Notes: generated by a model from the letters alone, not told the origin. A stretch of DNA of 64,000 bases from Arcobacter sp. EP1 (GCA_001655195.1 LPNY01000042.1:400410-464409); one strand, 5' to 3'. Positions 19,585 through 28,466 are shown, counted from the first letter of the stretch. Made by a program: numbers and translations.

Positions 19585-19614
19585 AAAAAGCATTGGATAA
19601 ATCCAATACTTTTT
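19585..19614 (-). terminator. Intercistronic terminator/attenuator between acpP and fabF
   Basis: AAAAAGCATTGGAT / ATCCAATACTTTTT, a 14-base stem with one mismatch and a 2-base loop, with a T-rich tail on the minus strand. It follows the acpP stop by about 17 bases. ACP is needed in far greater amounts than FabF, and a partial terminator here would produce that ratio. Confidence 0.75.
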
Positions 19615-19630
19615 ATTTGTGCGTTAAGAA

Positions 19631-19861
19631 TTACGCGTTATTTTCGATGTACTTAATAGCGTCAGCTACAGTTTGAATACCTTCAGCATCTTCATCTGGG
19701 ATTTCGATATCAAATTTCTCTTCTAAAGCCATAACTAATTCAACTACGTCTAAAGAATCTGCACCTAAATCTTCAATAAATTTTGAATCTTCTTTAACTT
19801 CTGCTGCGTCACAATCTAATTGTTCTACTACTACTTCTTTTACATCTTCTAATAATGCCAT
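19631..19861 (-). CDS. acpP: Acyl carrier protein
   Basis: 76-residue acidic carrier of growing acyl chains. The phosphopantetheine attachment serine is in [18 protein letters not shown] at about residue 36. The start has AAAGGAAAGAAAATG. It lies between fabG (upstream) and fabF (downstream), the classic fatty-acid synthesis cluster order, and is followed by a hairpin. Confidence 0.97.
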   Translation of the reverse strand: MALLEDVKEVVVEQLDCDAAEVKEDSKFIEDLGADSLDVVELVMALEEKFDIEIPDEDAEGIQTVADAIKYIENNA

Positions 19862-19942
19862 TTTCTTTCCTTTTTAAAAATTATCACGTTATTATATCAA
19901 AAAAGATTTTAAAATTACTTTTTTGTATATTTTTGATTTGGA

Positions 19943-20686
19943 TTATACGTATAATCCACCATTTACTTTTAAGATTTCACCCGTAATATACGATGAATGG
20001 TCACTTAATAAAAATGCTACTGCATCAGCAATTTCTTTAGGTTGTCCAAATCGTGAAAGTGGAATATTTTTCTCATATTCTGCTTTTACTTCATCTTTTA
20101 ATTCATCAGTCATATCGGTTTGAATAAAACCAGGAGTTACGGCGTTGTATCTAATACCACGAGCTGCTGCCTCTTTTGCAAACGATTTAGTCATTGCATT
20201 AAGACCACCTTTAGAAGCAGAATAGTTTGTTTGACCTGGATTTCCCATTTCTCCAACAATTGAAGAGATGTTAACAATTGAACCAAATTTCTTTTTACCC
20301 ATAGCTTTTAAAGATGCTTTACATCCAATAAATGCCGATGTTAAGTTTGCTGCAATAACATCATTAAAATCTTGAACTGACATTCTTAGTGCTAGTTTAT
20401 CACGTGTAATTCCTGCATTGTTTACAAGATATGACATTTCACCATCTGCATCAATAATTGTTTTAATAGCTGCTGTAAATTCTTCTTCAATAGTAACGTC
20501 AGCTTTTACAATAGCGGCAGATCCACCTGCTGCTTCAATCTCTTCTTTGATTTTTTCTGCTGCATCAGCACCACTTCGATAATTGATCCAAACTTTGAGT
20601 CCAAACGAAGCAAGTGTTTTAGCAATCTCTGCTCCAATCCCTCGGCTTGCTCCTGTTACGAGAACATTTTTTCCTGTAAACTTCAT
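19943..20686 (-). CDS. fabG: 3-oxoacyl-ACP reductase
   Basis: NADPH-dependent short-chain dehydrogenase that reduces beta-ketoacyl-ACP. The 247 residues show the nucleotide motif TGASRGIGAEIAKTL near the N-terminus, NNAGITRDKLALRM, the catalytic Ser in VNISSIVGEMGN, and Tyr/Lys in YSASKGGLNAMTKSFA. The C-terminus ITGEILKVNGGLYV is typical of FabG. It leads the fabG-acpP-fabF-accA group. 'Short-chain dehydrogenase' alone would be ambiguous, but the neighbours settle the role. Confidence 0.96.
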   Translation of the reverse strand: MKFTGKNVLVTGASRGIGAEIAKTLASFGLKVWINYRSGADAAEKIKEEIEAAGGSAAIVKADVTIEEEFTAAIKTIIDADGEMSYLVNNAGITRDKLALRMSVQDFNDVIAANLTSAFIGCKASLKAMGKKKFGSIVNISSIVGEMGNPGQTNYSASKGGLNAMTKSFAKEAAARGIRYNAVTPGFIQTDMTDELKDEVKAEYEKNIPLSRFGQPKEIADAVAFLLSDHSSYITGEILKVNGGLYV

Positions 20687-20803
20687 AGTTGTCCTTAATT
20701 AAAAATTCACAGCATTTTATCTAAATTTTGATTTATACTAAATCAAACTAAATTAAGATGTGAAAAAGCAGGTAAAAAAAGTAAGAAATAAGAGAAAAGA
20801 TTA

Positions 20804-20820
20804 AGGCGTCTTAGACGCCT
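20804..20820 (-). terminator. Terminator overlapping the queE stop codon
   Basis: AGGCGTCT-t-AGACGCCT, an 8-base perfect stem that includes the last queE codons and its stop. The minus strand continues TTAATCTTTTCTCTTATTTC. It is probably the end of the moeA-queC-queD-queE transcript. Confidence 0.7.
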
Positions 20821-21575
20821 CTTTGGTTGTCCCAAACACGAATATGTAAACGATCACAATATTTATAACCACACTCAATGGCCATTGCAATAACACTTTG
20901 ACAGTGTTCTCGTATCTCTTGGGCACTATCTCCCATGGGCATGAGGTAGATTTGTGCCGTTGGTACGAGTTGTGCAATAACTTTGATTTCTTCTTTGGCT
21001 TGTGTTATAAAATCATTACTCACAACAAATTTTAAATAGGAGTCTTGGGTATGCTTTAAAATACGTTTTAATGTTATCTCATTGATACGTTTTTTTAATG
21101 GTTCCAGTGAATTTGAAAGTTTTACACTCATGGAAAAAAGTATACTCTTTTGATACTTATGTTCAAAGTCAATTGTTAAAGAAGCATTGGTTTCTATAGT
21201 AACTTTATATCCATTATTTACATAATATTTCAAAAGTTGTTGAAACTCTTGGTGTTTCCAATACAGTAGAGGTTCACCACCAGTTATAACAATATCTGTT
21301 TTATAGGTAGGCTCAAGTTTTTTGACTTCTTGAATAATAGTATCAGCACTCATTTGATGCCATTGATCTTTAAAGGCTGGATCAACTGCATAATATGAAT
21401 CACAAGAACATTTTTTAATACCACTTGGTGTTTCATACTCTACAGCAAAGCCTTCGCATTTAAAGTTACATTTTCCAAAACGAATAAAAATAGAAGGGTT
21501 ACCAACAAGTTTTCCTTCTCCTTGGATAGTGGGACCAAAGATTTCATTCACTTCAAGAAGAGAAGTTTTAAGCAT
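20811..21575 (-). CDS. queE: 7-carboxy-7-deazaguanine synthase QueE
   Basis: Radical SAM enzyme that rearranges 6-carboxytetrahydropterin to 7-carboxy-7-deazaguanine in queuosine/preQ0 synthesis. The N-terminus reads EIFGPTIQGEGKLVGNP, then GKCNFKC, a stretch of about 15 residues, and KKCSCDSYYAV. The ring-contraction substrate region is followed by VITGGEPLLYW and ETNASL. The cysteine spacing (CX3C, X15, CXC) differs from the standard CX3CX2C and resembles an insertion in the cluster loop. The start overlaps the queD end by 8 bases. The function is well supported by its neighbours queD and queC. Confidence 0.93.
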   Translation of the reverse strand: MLKTSLLEVNEIFGPTIQGEGKLVGNPSIFIRFGKCNFKCEGFAVEYETPSGIKKCSCDSYYAVDPAFKDQWHQMSADTIIQEVKKLEPTYKTDIVITGGEPLLYWKHQEFQQLLKYYVNNGYKVTIETNASLTIDFEHKYQKSILFSMSVKLSNSLEPLKKRINEITLKRILKHTQDSYLKFVVSNDFITQAKEEIKVIAQLVPTAQIYLMPMGDSAQEIREHCQSVIAMAIECGYKYCDRLHIRVWDNQRGV

Positions 21576-22101
21576 GCACTACACTTTTACTTTTAGGTGT
21601 CTCTTGAAACTCTACCGAACTCACTTTAATATCAATCTCAGACATTTTATTTTGGGTGATTTGTAAAAACCATGCAGAGAGGTTTTCGCTGGTTGGAACA
21701 AAATCAACGATAACATAACCTTCATACATTTCGTGTATATGAGATGGTTCATTTTTTATTTTTGTTAAATCTGGGGTATAGAAACCTTGAGGATGTGAAA
21801 TCAACTCTTCTTTTTTATAGTGTGGTAGTAGGGTGTCAAAAAGAGGATCATTAATATCAATAATAAATTTATGATCTAATACATCATCTAGAAACTGTTT
21901 AAACCAATTGAGATGTTTAAAATCTGTTACCATACCATTATGCAGTTGGGAACTTTTTAATGTGATAACCACTTTTCCTTGATGTCCATGAAGATGCCGA
22001 CACTTTAGACATGGGTCTAAAGAAAACTCAGGATTTAGTTCTTGTGACCAAACTCTATGCCCGTAACAAAAATCAAAAGCTTTAGATATTTCCCACGTCA
22101 T
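21568..22101 (-). CDS. queD: 6-carboxy-5,6,7,8-tetrahydropterin synthase QueD
   Basis: PTPS-family zinc enzyme making 6-carboxytetrahydropterin from dihydroneopterin triphosphate, the second step to queuosine. Zinc histidines are seen in FCYGHRVW and RHLHGHQGKV. The segment LDPCLKCRHLHGH supplies candidate catalytic Cys residues. At 177 residues it is longer than the short QueD (about 120), because of an insert at about 85-125 (DPLFDTLLPHYKKEEL). It overlaps queE by 8 bases and begins at the queC stop. Confidence 0.92.
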   Translation of the reverse strand: MTWEISKAFDFCYGHRVWSQELNPEFSLDPCLKCRHLHGHQGKVVITLKSSQLHNGMVTDFKHLNWFKQFLDDVLDHKFIIDINDPLFDTLLPHYKKEELISHPQGFYTPDLTKIKNEPSHIHEMYEGYVIVDFVPTSENLSAWFLQITQNKMSEIDIKVSSVEFQETPKSKSVVHA

Positions 22102-22784
22102 TATAGAGCCTTGTAAGGAATTGGATCAACAGCATTGGCTTTTTTAAATCCATTAAGTCGTAATCGGCAACTATCACAAACACCACAGGCTTCATCTTCT
22201 TCTTTGTAACATGACCAAGTATGTTCTAAAGGAACATTGAGTTCTACTGCTTTTTTAACAATTTCATCTTTATGTAGTGTTACAAGAGGGGTGAGAATAT
22301 CGATTTTTGTTGACTCTTTTGTCCCTTCATTAATAGCATTTTTTTGCTTATTGATAAAAGAATCTGTACAATCAGGGTACCCTGAACTGTCCTCTTCAAC
22401 AACTCCAATAAACAGAGCTTCAGCATTATGTTTTTCTGCAATTGCAGCAGCAATTGAAAGAAAAATTCCATTTCTAAAAGGTACATAGGTAATAGGAACA
22501 CCTGGTTTTACTCCATCAATGGGAATATCAATCGTTTCATCTGTTAATGCAGATGCTCCAATTTGCGTGAAAAATGGAATATCGATTTCATATTTATCTT
22601 CAATACCTAAATCATCACAGACATCTCGAAAAGCTTTAAGTTCTCGTTTTTCTGTTCGTTGTCCATAGTTAAAGTGTACAGCAATAATATTAAACCCGTC
22701 GTTTTTTGCAATATATGAAGTTAGTGTGGAGTCCATTCCTCCACTTAAAATACAGACGGCTCGTTTGTTTGATGTATTACTCAT
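22101..22784 (-). CDS. queC: 7-cyano-7-deazaguanine synthase QueC
   Basis: ATP-dependent enzyme converting 7-carboxy-7-deazaguanine to preQ0. The PP-loop motif is LSGGMDSTLTSY near residue 14, and the zinc site near the C-terminus is CYKEEDEACGVCDSCRLR. 227 residues, normal length. It overlaps moeA by 8 bases upstream and touches queD downstream, so moeA-queC-queD-queE form one tight operon. Confidence 0.96.
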   Translation of the reverse strand: MSNTSNKRAVCILSGGMDSTLTSYIAKNDGFNIIAVHFNYGQRTEKRELKAFRDVCDDLGIEDKYEIDIPFFTQIGASALTDETIDIPIDGVKPGVPITYVPFRNGIFLSIAAAIAEKHNAEALFIGVVEEDSSGYPDCTDSFINKQKNAINEGTKESTKIDILTPLVTLHKDEIVKKAVELNVPLEHTWSCYKEEDEACGVCDSCRLRLNGFKKANAVDPIPYKAL

Positions 22785-24000
22785 ACGTTAAATAATCCTT
22801 ATTTGTGTTACTAAAAAATTTCCAATTAATAGGCAGTACTTGAACACTACTTCCTGCTTCAAGTTTTGATACCTCTTTGTCTAAAACAATCATACTATTA
22901 CAGTTACTTAATGTACTCACCATCCCAGGACTTCGCTTAATTGCAGGTGTAAAATTTTGCCCGTCAAATAAGCCTGGAATAATTGTCTCTCGACCTTTTT
23001 TGTTGTTTAAATCACAAGCCATTGTTGTGGCAATTGTGTTGTGATAAATTTGTGTATCCCCTAAAAGGTTTTGAATAATGATTTTTCCAAACATCTCAAA
23101 AATCAAAGCACTTGCTAGAGGATTTCCTGGAAGATTGAGAATAAAGGTATTATCAATTTTTCCAAAAACAGTTGGTTTACCTGGTTTGATGATAATACCA
23201 TCAAAGAGAGTTTCAAACCCAAGTGCGTTAAAAGCAGCTTTTGTAAAATCAGCATCACCAACGCTCACTCCTCCAGAAGTGATAATCAAATCAGCATCTA
23301 GTGAGTTTAAGACTGATTCTTTGATTGAATCAATACTATCATGGGCTTGACCAATAAAATTAACATCACATCCTAACTCTTTACAACGTGCAATAAAAGT
23401 TGGGGTATTGGAGTTATAGATTTGGTAGTCTTCAATTTTTTCATAATGAAGTTTTAACTCTTCTCCACTTGCAAAAACGACAATTTTTGGTTTTTTGTAA
23501 ACTTTAATGTGAGAAACACCTTGGCTTGCTAGGATGGTAACTTTTGCAAAGTTAATCATCTCTTTTTTTTCAATAAGCAGTTCTCCCTCTTTGATATCTT
23601 CACCAATAAATCTGATGTGTTGATTCATTTTAATATTTTGAGGAACTTTAATTGTTTGATCATCAATGAGTTCAATATCCTCTTTAGGAATAATTGCTGT
23701 AGTATTTTGAGGAACCCTCGCACCTGTCATTATTTTAACTGCAGTTTTAGAAGCTAATACTGTTGTATTGTTGTCTCCCGCAAAAATAGTATCAATAACG
23801 TTTAGAGTTTGGTTTGCATCTTCATGTAGTATGGCATATCCATCCATTGCTGAGTTATCAAACTTTGGTAGACTATGTGTTGCAATGATTTCTTGTGCAC
23901 ATATTCTGTCAATTGCATTTTCGATTGGTACAATTTCAAAATTCTCTTTATTGATTGACTTGCAAATTATATTGATTGCTTCTTTGGGTGAAATTGCCAT
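22777..24000 (-). CDS. moeA: Molybdopterin molybdenumtransferase MoeA
   Basis: Inserts molybdenum into adenylylated molybdopterin during molybdenum-cofactor assembly. The 407 residues show LPKFDNSAMDGYAI near residue 40, MTGARVPQNTTAIIP, the MoCF-like segment TSGGVSVGDADFTK, KPGKPTVFGKI, LPGNPLASALIFEMF and a C-terminal MoeA-C barrel. The start has GGAGTAATATATG. The cofactor it makes is required by the periplasmic nitrate reductase encoded at the right end of this window. Grouping with queuosine genes looks like gene-order chance rather than shared chemistry. Confidence 0.95.
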   Translation of the reverse strand: MAISPKEAINIICKSINKENFEIVPIENAIDRICAQEIIATHSLPKFDNSAMDGYAILHEDANQTLNVIDTIFAGDNNTTVLASKTAVKIMTGARVPQNTTAIIPKEDIELIDDQTIKVPQNIKMNQHIRFIGEDIKEGELLIEKKEMINFAKVTILASQGVSHIKVYKKPKIVVFASGEELKLHYEKIEDYQIYNSNTPTFIARCKELGCDVNFIGQAHDSIDSIKESVLNSLDADLIITSGGVSVGDADFTKAAFNALGFETLFDGIIIKPGKPTVFGKIDNTFILNLPGNPLASALIFEMFGKIIIQNLLGDTQIYHNTIATTMACDLNNKKGRETIIPGLFDGQNFTPAIKRSPGMVSTLSNCNSMIVLDKEVSKLEAGSSVQVLPINWKFFSNTNKDYLTYE

Positions 24001-24059
24001 ATATTACTCCACTAATAAAATATATAAATAATTGGGGTTTTACCTTTATAATATTTTGG

Positions 24060-24065
24060 TATAAT
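24060..24065 (+). promoter_or_regulatory. Candidate -10 box before the 24093 membrane gene
   Basis: TATAAT in TTTTGGTATAATAGCG, 27 bases before the ATG at 24093, in the divergent gap from moeA. Sequence match only. Confidence 0.5.
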
Positions 24066-24092
24066 AGCGAAATTTTTTAAAAGTGAGATTAC

Positions 24093-24497
24093 ATGGATAT
24101 ATTGAGTGATTCAGTTGTTACCCATAACTTTATGGTATATATTTTCTTAAGCGTAATGCTTTTTAATATGTACACTGTTGCAACAACTAAAAATTTTATT
24201 CGATTAGCAAAAACATTACGATTTACAACACCTTTATACCATACTATGAATGCAATGATTATGTATACAGGCGCAATAGTTAGCGCTTATACCCATGATA
24301 TGAGTTTAACTGTAGTTTTGATGATTGCAACTTCTATATTTCTTATGGTTGCTGAGATTAAACGGTATAAAAAGATGCGAACAATTAAATCAGGTGACAC
24401 TGATTTACAAGAAGCATTTTTGCTTTATGCCAAAAAAATCTATACCATCGAAATTGTTGTTTTAGTGATTGTGTATATTATTTGTAAAGTCTTTTAA
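24093..24497 (+). CDS. Hypothetical four-helix membrane protein
   Basis: 134 residues with four predicted membrane helices (about 10-30, 50-68, 72-90 and 112-132). It ends in IVVLVIVYIICKVF. A short charged stretch EIKRYKKMRTIKSGD separates helices 3 and 4. It overlaps the start of rsmE by one base (TAATG), so the two are co-translated. I do not recognise a named family. A promoter-like TATAAT lies just upstream. Confidence 0.75.
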   Translation: MDILSDSVVTHNFMVYIFLSVMLFNMYTVATTKNFIRLAKTLRFTTPLYHTMNAMIMYTGAIVSAYTHDMSLTVVLMIATSIFLMVAEIKRYKKMRTIKSGDTDLQEAFLLYAKKIYTIEIVVLVIVYIICKVF

Positions 24498-25168
24498 TGC
24501 AGTTTATTTATGCCAAAGATGCTGGTGTTCAAACCTTGGGTGTGGACAATGAAATTTATAAATATCTTTTTAAAGCTAGACGTCATAAAATTGGTGATTT
24601 AATTAGTTTTAGAAATTTAATTGATCAGCAACTTTACAGTTATGAAGTTGCATCAATCAATAAAAAAGAAGCGCAACTACTTTTATCTTCACAAGAAGAG
24701 TCAGTTCTACAGAATTCTAAGAAACTACATTTGATATGGTCAGTTGTTGATCCTAAAACAATTGAGAAACAACTTCCTTTTTTAAATGAAATGGGTGTGG
24801 AAAAGATATCTTTTTTTTATGCTGATTATTCACAAAAGAATTTTAAACTCAATTTTGATAAGTTTGAAAAGATTTTAATAAATTCATCACAACAGTGTGG
24901 AAGAAGTTCTATTATTGAATTGAGTATTATTGAAAATTTAGAAGAGTATTTAGAACATAATCCTAATACTTATATGCTTAACTTTTCATCTCAAACTGTG
25001 AATGATGTTGTTGAAAATATTCAAACAGTTGTTATTGGATGTGAAGGTGGTTTTTCAAAGGATGAAATAGCATTATTCGAAAAAAAACAAGTTGTGGGAT
25101 TAAATTCTAATTTAATTCTGCGTAGTGAAACAGCAACCACTGCTGTTGCTGCTAAAATTTTATTATAA
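24497..25168 (+). CDS. rsmE: 16S rRNA (uracil(1498)-N(3))-methyltransferase
   Basis: SPOUT-class methyltransferase that methylates U1498 of 16S rRNA. The 223 residues have the N-terminal PUA-like part (KYLFKARRHKIGDLI) and a C-terminal knot fold with LHLIWSVVDPKTIEKQLPF, SSQQCGRSSI, VVIGCEGGFSKDEIALF and LRSETATTAVAAKIL. It ends immediately before a strong terminator. The start overlaps the preceding membrane gene by one base. Confidence 0.94.
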   Translation: MQFIYAKDAGVQTLGVDNEIYKYLFKARRHKIGDLISFRNLIDQQLYSYEVASINKKEAQLLLSSQEESVLQNSKKLHLIWSVVDPKTIEKQLPFLNEMGVEKISFFYADYSQKNFKLNFDKFEKILINSSQQCGRSSIIELSIIENLEEYLEHNPNTYMLNFSSQTVNDVVENIQTVVIGCEGGFSKDEIALFEKKQVVGLNSNLILRSETATTAVAAKILL

Positions 25169-25202
25169 AAAAAGGGGATGAACAAAAGTTCATCCCCTTT
25201 TT
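25169..25202. terminator. Bidirectional intrinsic terminator
   Basis: Perfect 15-base stem AAAAAGGGGATGAAC / GTTCATCCCCTTTTT with a 4-base loop between the convergent rsmE and cytochrome genes. Confidence 0.95.
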
Positions 25203-25219
25203 ATTGTATGGTAAGTTGA

Positions 25220-25618
25220 TTACCAGTTTCTAACAATTGAGTGACATCTTGAACATGCGTTTAACATGTCAGAATATGCGTTAGAAGCGTTTACATATGC
25301 TTTATCATCTAAGTTAAGATTTAAAACGTTAACGTCTAAAGAAATTCTTTTTGCTGCATTTTCAGCAACATTTGCCATATGCTTTTTCTCTTTTGGAAGA
25401 TACTCTGCAATAACTTTTTTGTCAGAGAACATTGCATTCCCTTCATCAACAAGTTTAGAACCATTTCTAATTAAAGTAATGTTGTTATTTAAAAAACCTT
25501 GTTGAATTTGTGTCATCCCTTGCTCCATAATAGCCATAGATTTTTGCATTACATCTTGTGCACTTGCAATTGACACAGTTAAAATTCCAGCTACTAATAA
25601 TTTACCTAGTTTCATCAT
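25220..25618 (-). CDS. Small periplasmic monoheme cytochrome c-like protein
   Basis: 132 residues with a signal peptide (about 1-20, ending SIASA) and a single heme-binding CSRCH nearly at the C-terminus (NACSRCHSIVRNW). The helical body with a C-terminal CxxCH recalls the cytochrome c'/c-556 four-helix group, but I cannot see an axial methionine assignment. It follows petC by about 25 bases on the same strand, so it may be part of the bc1 transcript and act as an electron carrier for the complex. That role is inference. Confidence 0.8.
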   Translation of the reverse strand: MMKLGKLLVAGILTVSIASAQDVMQKSMAIMEQGMTQIQQGFLNNNITLIRNGSKLVDEGNAMFSDKKVIAEYLPKEKKHMANVAENAAKRISLDVNVLNLNLDDKAYVNASNAYSDMLNACSRCHSIVRNW

Positions 25619-25642
25619 TTCCCTTTATGTGAAAAGATATGC

Positions 25643-26515
25643 TTAATGCATATCTCTCCATTGTTTAACTTTCCATAACCATGCAAAAATTGCGAAGATT
25701 ACAAAGTAGATTAGGAATTTAGGTCCTAATGCTTCTCTTTTATCTTTACTTGAATCACCAATTTCTTGCATATAAGTTACAACTTGGTTTTCAGCATCTT
25801 GAGTTAACCCAACTCTAGGCATTGCTGTACCTTCTAAGTGTTTTTGAGGGTCATTGATAAATTCATGTAAATAAGACTCAGATCTAGATCGAATGTATTG
25901 AGATAAATCTGGTGGAATTTTACCCATGTATGCTTTGATATTTGCATCAGGTGTAAATGCTGCCATTGTACCTTTTTGCATATCAGCATATTTTAAAGCG
26001 TGACATCTTTGACAAGCATCTTTAAATACTTCTTTGTTTGTCATCTCTTTTGGTGCAATTGATTGTAAATATGCAACCATATCAGCAATCTCTTGTGGTT
26101 GCATCCAATCGTAGTTAGGCATTGGATGAACTGCTCCATCTTCAAACTTGTGTTGTACTTTTGCTGCTTTTGCTGGGTTTTTAATAAACGCAGCTAAATA
26201 GTCAGCATTGTATAACTTTCCTGAAGTTGCTAAATCTGGTGGTGTAACACCGTAAGCTGCCGCTGAACTTGCATTATCCATAAGTTGTGGGAATCCTGCA
26301 CTTTCAATTGAGTGACATGCAATACAGTTTGCTTGTACTAAGGTAGCACCTGCTTCTGCGTTACCAGTTAAACCTTTTAATCCATCAACATCTTGAAAAG
26401 TGTAATCAGGAGCTGGTTTTGGTGGATGCATTTCATGGTGAGCATAAGGCTCAACACCCCAGTAAGTAATAAGTGTAAAAACTACTACTACTGCAAATAT
26501 TTTTAACTCTCTCAT
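25643..26515 (-). CDS. petC: Diheme cytochrome c subunit of the bc1 complex
   Basis: 290 residues. An N-terminal membrane anchor (about 5-22) is followed by two cytochrome c modules with CIACHS (near 64) and CQRCHA (near 168), and by a C-terminal membrane helix (FLIYFVIFAIFAWLW). In Campylobacterota this diheme protein replaces the classical cytochrome c1 of ubiquinol/menaquinol-cytochrome c reductase. It directly abuts petB and belongs to petA-petB-petC. It passes electrons from the Rieske protein to periplasmic cytochromes. Confidence 0.93.
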   Translation of the reverse strand: MRELKIFAVVVVFTLITYWGVEPYAHHEMHPPKPAPDYTFQDVDGLKGLTGNAEAGATLVQANCIACHSIESAGFPQLMDNASSAAAYGVTPPDLATSGKLYNADYLAAFIKNPAKAAKVQHKFEDGAVHPMPNYDWMQPQEIADMVAYLQSIAPKEMTNKEVFKDACQRCHALKYADMQKGTMAAFTPDANIKAYMGKIPPDLSQYIRSRSESYLHEFINDPQKHLEGTAMPRVGLTQDAENQVVTYMQEIGDSSKDKREALGPKFLIYFVIFAIFAWLWKVKQWRDMH

Positions 26516-27765
26516 TATAGTACACCTCTCTTTTTAGCATCTGCTTTTGTAACAAACGGCATTGCTACAAAAATTAGAATAAATGCAACAGCTGCAAAGA
26601 ATCCAACCCATGCATTTGTACCTGTTGGTGGTAATTTACCGTAAACAGTTAAGACAATTAAGTCAACTAATAAAATCCAGAACCAAATAAAGAATAGAGG
26701 TCGTTTATGAGCTGGTAATACTTCAGGATCTCTATCTAAGAATGGTAACACAAGGAAAATTGCATTTGCAAATCCGAATGCCATAAGACCAATATCAAAT
26801 GCCTTAATTCCTGCAATATCAAAGAAGAAACCTCTAAGAACTTCGTATGACCATAAGAAATACCACTCTGGGTAAATGTGCGCTGGTGTAACCATGTTAT
26901 CAGCTGGGTCGAAGTTTACTGGGTCCATTGCGAAGTTATAATGGAAGAATACTAAATAGAAGTAGAAGATTAAGAAAATTCCAAGTACTGCTAAATCTTT
27001 AGAGATAAATACAGGCCAGAAAGGAATAACTTTTGACTCTTTCTTGTTTCCAGATAAGTATTTTTCAGCTTCAGCATCAAAATCAATATCTTCAGAAGTT
27101 TGGTTGTTTACGTGAGGAATTCTTAATGTATAGAAGTGTAATCCAATAAGACCCATAATTGCTAATGGCAATAAGAATACGTGTAACATAAAGAATCGTG
27201 TTAATGTTGCATCTGCAACGTTAAAGTCACCTCTAATCCATACAACTAATGCATCACCAATCACTGGAATACCACCAAATAAGTTAGTAATAACCATTGC
27301 TGCCCAGTAAGACATTTGTCCCCATGGTAACATATATCCAGAGAATCCTGCTGCTGAGAATGTCATAAATAATAACATACCAGAAATCCAGATCATCTCT
27401 CTACCTTTCTTATAAGAACCGTAGTAGATACCTGTTAACATATGAATATAGATTACTAAGAATACAACTGATGCGGCAACACCATGCATATGTCTAAATA
27501 GCCAACCGTATGCAACTTCTTGCATAATTGTGTAGTTTACAGAATCAAATGCTAAATTTACATCTGGCTTGTAGTACATCATTAAGAAAATACCAGTAAC
27601 AAGTAAAATTCCAAATGTTGTTGCTAGAAGTACACCCATTGCCCATAAGAAGTTAATATCTTTTGGAATCCAGTATTCTGTCATCATCACTTTGTTAAAT
27701 TGCGTTGTATTAAGTCGTTGATCTAACCACTCACCAACAGAGTTTGCTTTTTCAATTTTTGCCAT
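26515..27765 (-). CDS. petB: Cytochrome b subunit of the bc1 complex
   Basis: 416-residue integral membrane protein with about eight helices. It shows bis-heme histidine pairs in the helices around GWLFRHMHGVAASVVF and RFFMLHVFLLPLAIMGLIGLH, the Qo-site signature PEWYFLWSYEVLRG, and SAAGFSGYMLPWGQMSYW. It oxidises quinol and recycles electrons in the Q cycle. A soluble insertion around residues 215-240 (DFDAEAEKYLSGNKKESK) separates the N- and C-terminal halves. It lies between petA and petC. Confidence 0.96.
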   Translation of the reverse strand: MAKIEKANSVGEWLDQRLNTTQFNKVMMTEYWIPKDINFLWAMGVLLATTFGILLVTGIFLMMYYKPDVNLAFDSVNYTIMQEVAYGWLFRHMHGVAASVVFLVIYIHMLTGIYYGSYKKGREMIWISGMLLFMTFSAAGFSGYMLPWGQMSYWAAMVITNLFGGIPVIGDALVVWIRGDFNVADATLTRFFMLHVFLLPLAIMGLIGLHFYTLRIPHVNNQTSEDIDFDAEAEKYLSGNKKESKVIPFWPVFISKDLAVLGIFLIFYFYLVFFHYNFAMDPVNFDPADNMVTPAHIYPEWYFLWSYEVLRGFFFDIAGIKAFDIGLMAFGFANAIFLVLPFLDRDPEVLPAHKRPLFFIWFWILLVDLIVLTVYGKLPPTGTNAWVGFFAAVAFILIFVAMPFVTKADAKKRGVL

Positions 27766-27774
27766 GACTACTCC

Positions 27775-28281
27775 CTATGCTTGTGTTGCTAAGAATGCAG
27801 CAATTTTTTTATGTTCAGGACCATCTTCGCCTAAAACGATAGTAGTACCCTTAACACCAAATGGAGGTAAATCAAGTGGTCTTGGTGGAGGTCCAAATGT
27901 TTGCTTACCACTAGAGTTGAACTCTCCCCCGTGACATGCACATTTCCACACATCTTTTTTCCATGCTGGAATACACCCTAGGTGAGTACAAAGACCAATT
28001 GCAACAACAAATCTGTCGTTACCAATTATTAAATCTCTCTCATCTTTATCCATTGCGTCAGTTTTTTTAAGAACAAAAACTGGCTTTCCTCTCCACGTAA
28101 CTGTTTCTGGTTTACCTGGTTTTAAAGCTGCTAAATCTACTGTTGTAAATCCTCCAGCTAGTACACTTGGAAGTGGATCCCATGCTTTCTTCATACCTAC
28201 TAAAGAAGCTGCACCACCTACAGCTGCTACGGCTGCGAATGTGTAACCAAGAAAATCTCGTCTATTTGTTTCGTTAGACAT
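27775..28281 (-). CDS. petA: Rieske iron-sulfur subunit of the bc1 complex
   Basis: 168 residues. The N-terminus has a twin-arginine-like NRRDFLGYTF followed by a hydrophobic helix, fitting Tat-dependent insertion. The [2Fe-2S] ligands are in CTHLGCIP and CACHGGEF, separated as in other Rieske proteins. It transfers electrons from quinol at the Qo site to the cytochrome c subunit. It is the first gene of petA-petB-petC, with a ribosome site AAGGAAGATAG and a likely promoter upstream. Confidence 0.96.
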   Translation of the reverse strand: MSNETNRRDFLGYTFAAVAAVGGAASLVGMKKAWDPLPSVLAGGFTTVDLAALKPGKPETVTWRGKPVFVLKKTDAMDKDERDLIIGNDRFVVAIGLCTHLGCIPAWKKDVWKCACHGGEFNSSGKQTFGPPPRPLDLPPFGVKGTTIVLGEDGPEHKKIAAFLATQA

Positions 28282-28313
28282 CTATCTTCCTTATTTTAAA
28301 ATAAAATCTATAT

Positions 28314-28319
28314 ATTATA
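28314..28319 (-). promoter_or_regulatory. Candidate -10 box for petABC
   Basis: TATAAT on the minus strand just after a run of about ten A, 33 bases before the petA start. The gap from 28282 to 28466 otherwise holds only the thrC terminator and no gene. Confidence 0.45.
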
Positions 28320-28420
28320 TTTTTTTTTTACTTAAAATGATATGATGTAGGTCAAAGTGTATAAGAAATGTCAAATGAGTGTGAGAAAACTACACAGAAT
28401 GCTTATAGTTTCCTTAAAAT

Positions 28421-28457
28421 ATAAGCAATAAAATTATTTTCAAATTTTATTGCTTAT
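28421..28457 (-). terminator. Hairpin after thrC
   Basis: ATAAGCAATAAAAT / ATTTTATTGCTTAT, a perfect 14-base stem with a 9-base loop, 10 bases after the thrC stop. The minus strand continues ATTTTAAGG, so the T tract is weak but the position fits a terminator. Confidence 0.7.
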
Positions 28458-28466
28458 GGGTAAGAA

